Positions 61,879 through 64,000 of a DNA stretch of 64,000 nt are shown here, piece by piece. The notes beneath the pieces were generated by a model. That model worked only from the letters and a program-made list of their open reading frames with translations, did no database searches and was not told the DNA's origin. The translations under genes and the position numbers were made by a program. Source of the stretch: CAYLMG01 sp964493425 (GTDB lineage: Bacteria > Planctomycetota > Phycisphaerae > Sedimentisphaerales > Anaerobacaceae); contig CAZBMW010000002.1 of assembly GCA_964493425.1 (NCBI GenBank), positions 171,207-235,206 on the forward strand, written 5' to 3'. The stretch's first letter is position 1. Each line of letters starts with the position of its first letter.

Positions 61879-62199
61879 ATGAAACTTTTAACGCAGGAAA
61901 TACTTCATAAATTGCCGCCACTTTATTCCCAGGATGGCCTGGGCGGAAAGGCCATCGCTCATGTTAAATTCTTTACACCCGACAGTTCATGGACATGGTA
62001 CGCCACCGAGTTCGATGGTGATGACACTTTCTTTGGTTTGGTCGATGGTCATTGCAAAGAGCTTGGTTATTTCAGCCTTTCCGAGCTCAAAAGCGCTCGG
62101 GGGCCGTTGGGATTACACATCGAAAGAGATAAGTTCTGGCAGCCGAAGACGCTCGATGAAATAGCACCGGAACTGTTCAGAGAGGAGGTGCAAAGATAA
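61879..62199 (+). CDS. DUF2958-family protein
   Basis: 106 residues, the usual size of a stand-alone DUF2958 protein: LPPLYSQDGLGGKAIAHVKFFTPDSSWTWYATEF ... LGYFSLSELKSARGPLGLHIERDKFWQ. Clearly homologous to the C-terminal half of the 46573-47262 product. AAAGGATA upstream of the ATG. Unknown function, almost always on plasmids or integrative elements. Confidence 0.93.
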   Translation: MKLLTQEILHKLPPLYSQDGLGGKAIAHVKFFTPDSSWTWYATEFDGDDTFFGLVDGHCKELGYFSLSELKSARGPLGLHIERDKFWQPKTLDEIAPELFREEVQR

Positions 62200-62285
62200 A
62201 TGATAACAGAGTTTTTAATAGTCTCTTGCATTGTGCGGGAGGCATTTTTTTCGTGAATTTTTAAAATTTAGAAGGAGAGCTAACA

Positions 62286-62699
62286 ATGGCAACAGAAAAT
62301 ACAAAAACAAGGAAAGTATTTAGGCAGGGAGAGCTGCTCTTTCTGCCTCTGGGCAAAGAGGATCTGAGAATATTGGGCATTGAGCCAAAGGATACCTCTT
62401 ATCCTTCCTGGAATAAGCTGGATACGAACGTTCTTCGGGAAGGTGAAGCAACAGGCCACAAGCATGAAGTGATTTCACAAAATCCCGGCGGCCTGGCGTT
62501 GATGGAACCTGACAGGCAGTTTTTAAGAGGGCTGCCGGGTATGGATCTTGTAGGAAGTGAAGACAGATTGATTGCAGCGACAGAACCCATTGAAGTCGTT
62601 CACCCCGAGCATAATACCTTAAGACTTCCGAAGGGTAGCTTTTTAGTAGTTGTCCAGCGCGAGTATGATGAAGTTCGTGCCCGTCGGATCAGGGATTAA
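62286..62699 (+). CDS. Conserved mobile-element protein (companion of DUF6745)
   Basis: 137 residues. RQGELLFLPLG near 12, LREGEATGHKHEVISQ near 50 and LPKGSFLVVVQREYDEVRARRIRD at the end form a pattern I have seen in proteins encoded beside DUF6745 genes: a short beta-barrel-like fold with conserved GEATGHxH and QREY. GAAGGAGAG precedes the ATG. Function unknown. Confidence 0.75.
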   Translation: MATENTKTRKVFRQGELLFLPLGKEDLRILGIEPKDTSYPSWNKLDTNVLREGEATGHKHEVISQNPGGLALMEPDRQFLRGLPGMDLVGSEDRLIAATEPIEVVHPEHNTLRLPKGSFLVVVQREYDEVRARRIRD

Positions 62700-62718
62700 G
62701 CACAGAGAGGAGGCTACG

Positions 62719-63777
62719 ATGTATGTTGTATCAAGAGATGGCGGTTACGGCCGTAACTTCTGGAAATGCGTTGGAGATGGGACTGTAAGTGTACATTCAA
62801 GGAATGAATTTCTGCGAGCAACCGTAAGGAACGGGATTATCGTTAAACTGACCAATCAGGAAGGTGACGAATGTACTACTTTGACATATGGCGAGGGGCT
62901 CACAACAAAGAAGGCCAACAAGATGATTCAGCAGGTGTATTACGAGCCTCATACCTTGAATGCGATAAGAAGGGGCGGTCTCTGGAAGAGGGAAAGATGT
63001 GTAAAACTATGTGGAAGCGAGGGTATTGTGGAAAGTTACTCGACCTCGAGCGGAGCTTTCGGCAAAGAAGTGTTTAGATACAAGAACGGCAATCTGGGCT
63101 ATGTGGCTGCGAGGTGGAGAAAGAAGCTGGTTGTAAAGCGGCCGAACGGTAAGCTCTGGATGGTGATAGAGGGAAAAGTACAGCTTGGTTATCAACCTGT
63201 AGCTGAAAGACTGACTACAGAGGACAAAGATATTCCTTACTGGGGCCTGATGCGTTGTACGGGCTGGAAGATGACTGTTTATGGCAAGGATGGAAAGACG
63301 GTCGTTACCCAGGGGCAGGTAAAAAATCACCAGAAACAGGACAAGTGGCTCGAAGGCCGCAAGGATGCTTATTACCTGTCAGGCATAAAGGTCAGCCGGG
63401 AGCTTTTCGAAGAAGACCCTGACAGTTGGGATGCTTCTGAGGTGCTGAATATACCCAATGCGCAGCTCAGATGCAGCTTACTGAACAGGATGGGGTACGA
63501 CAAGCTGCTGGGCAAGGTGAAGCACAGGGTAATAGATAAGTCTTCTGACGGCGGCCAGTTGATTGAAATAAAAACCAAGGTTGATGAGAATTCATCAGGC
63601 TTGCCTGATAAGGTTATGAGGCTGGTTAAGGTGATTTGCCCTTCGACAGGTCAGGTATATGTGCTTCGTGTGCCGCCCGGCATAAAGGACTTCGAACAGG
63701 CAAGGCAGTGGACCTTCGGGCTTCAGGAGGAAAGCATCGGAAAAGGTGCACGCTTTAATCTGGTCGCTGAGACGTAA
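62719..63777 (+). CDS. DUF6745-type protein
   Basis: 352 residues from the ATG at 62719, which has GAGAGGAGG seven bases upstream; an earlier start at 62650 would overlap the preceding gene. The N-terminal half is a beta-rich wedge-repeat-like part (YGRNFWKCVGDGTVSVHSR ... WMVIEGKVQLGY); the C-terminal half (about 225-350) fits DUF6745: YYLSGIKVSRELFEEDP, LRCSLLNRMGYDKLL, MRLVKVICPSTGQVYVLRVPPGIKDFEQARQWTFGL. Role unknown. Ends 20 bases before a terminator. Confidence 0.75.
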   Translation: MYVVSRDGGYGRNFWKCVGDGTVSVHSRNEFLRATVRNGIIVKLTNQEGDECTTLTYGEGLTTKKANKMIQQVYYEPHTLNAIRRGGLWKRERCVKLCGSEGIVESYSTSSGAFGKEVFRYKNGNLGYVAARWRKKLVVKRPNGKLWMVIEGKVQLGYQPVAERLTTEDKDIPYWGLMRCTGWKMTVYGKDGKTVVTQGQVKNHQKQDKWLEGRKDAYYLSGIKVSRELFEEDPDSWDASEVLNIPNAQLRCSLLNRMGYDKLLGKVKHRVIDKSSDGGQLIEIKTKVDENSSGLPDKVMRLVKVICPSTGQVYVLRVPPGIKDFEQARQWTFGLQEESIGKGARFNLVAET

Positions 63778-63797
63778 CTAGGTATATTAAAGAAAGC

Positions 63798-63834
63798 AAA
63801 AAGGGCTGTGAGTAAGCAACCTTACGGCCCTTTT
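63798..63834 (+). terminator. Rho-independent-type terminator
   Basis: AAAAAGGGC and GTAAG pair with CTTAC and GCCCTTTT around a CAAC loop, with a small internal bulge, followed by a T-run. It ends the rightward block after the DUF6745 gene. Confidence 0.75.
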
Positions 63835-63896
63835 ATTCCAACATTCAGCTTTGGTGACAATCGAGAGTAAAATTGGTATATGGAAATTTAACACGA

Positions 63897-64000
63897 CTAC
63901 TGGCTTGCACTTTGGAGCCACTGGTCGGCTAAGATGGCGAGATCTTCAATACCAACCGTAGTATTCCAGTTGATGTCTGCCCTTTCACACCATTCATTTG
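63897..64000 (-). CDS. Secreted protein with dockerin-like C-terminus (C-terminal end only)
   Basis: Reverse-strand reading gives a frame ending ADINWNTTVGIEDLAILADQWL and a stop at 63897, with NEWCER just before. This is half of a dockerin-type duplicated calcium loop in the form abundant in Phycisphaerae secreted proteins (D-x-N-x-D-like loop plus helix EDLAILADQWL). The rest of the gene lies beyond the window. Confidence 0.8.
   Translation of the reverse strand, partial: NEWCERADINWNTTVGIEDLAILADQWLQSASQ

Overview
The window looks like a chromosomal segment of a planctomycete, probably of the Phycisphaerae/Sedimentisphaerales type. Evidence is the dockerin-like C-terminus at the right edge (a calcium-loop/'EDLAILADQWL' tail typical of that group), a BlaI/BlaR1 pair whose sensor carries a beta-helix, a sigma factor paired with a membrane HEAT/carboxypeptidase-regulatory protein, and short ERR-rich proteins. 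It falls into a conserved left half (1-31 kb) and an accessory right half that begins exactly at the 3' end of a tRNA-Phe gene (31.36 kb onward). All family names come from reading motifs by eye; no database search was run.

Left half. Two near-identical branched-chain aminotransferase genes stand in tandem (the outer one cut by the window edge). Then come a LolCDE/MacB-like ABC exporter (one ATPase, two FtsX permeases), lysS, an S41 processing protease lipoprotein, class II fructose-bisphosphate aldolase and a large LptD/OstA-like outer membrane protein, all on the minus strand. A PilT-type ATPase with two small partners follows on the plus strand. Next are a BlaR1-like membrane protease with its BlaI repressor (a perfect operator dyad lies in the promoter spacer), an ECF-like sigma factor with its membrane partner, and a plus-strand regulatory set (HTH-receiver fusion, HDOD histidine kinase, STAS protein), then planctomycete orphan proteins.

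Right half, module 1 (31.4-45.8 kb). A tyrosine integrase sits against tRNA-Phe, followed by an excisionase-like protein, a HerA/TraC-like ATPase and a small zinc-finger protein, all leftward. Divergent from them is a long rightward set: a degenerate sigma-like protein, a zinc-finger/HEAT protein, a Lon-like membrane protease, then an overlapping four-gene ubiquitin-like cassette (beta-grasp Ubl, E2-like, JAB/JAMM peptidase, ThiF/E1-like), a NYN-type nuclease, a tiny basic protein and an HNH-type protein. This is the most interesting locus: a self-contained protein-modification system with its own predicted regulators, protease and nucleases on a mobile element.

Module 2 (46-50.1 kb) is plasmid/ICE-like: P-loop kinase, DUF2958-type proteins, a HEPN-type protein and an AEP/RepB-type primase. 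Two genes start behind long hairpins that bury their Shine-Dalgarno sequences. Module 3 (52.3-60.9 kb, leftward) is a probable RiPP operon: a complete Liv-type ABC transporter, a methyltransferase, a split GAF/GGDEF pair, a B12-binding-type radical SAM enzyme and an 82-residue precursor with a nitrile-hydratase-like leader. Module 4 (61.4-63.8 kb) returns to mobile-element cargo (a second DUF2958 protein and a DUF6745-type pair), ending at a terminator before the dockerin gene. No second copy of the tRNA 3' end was seen after 31.4 kb, so the right end of the element is not proven to lie in this window.
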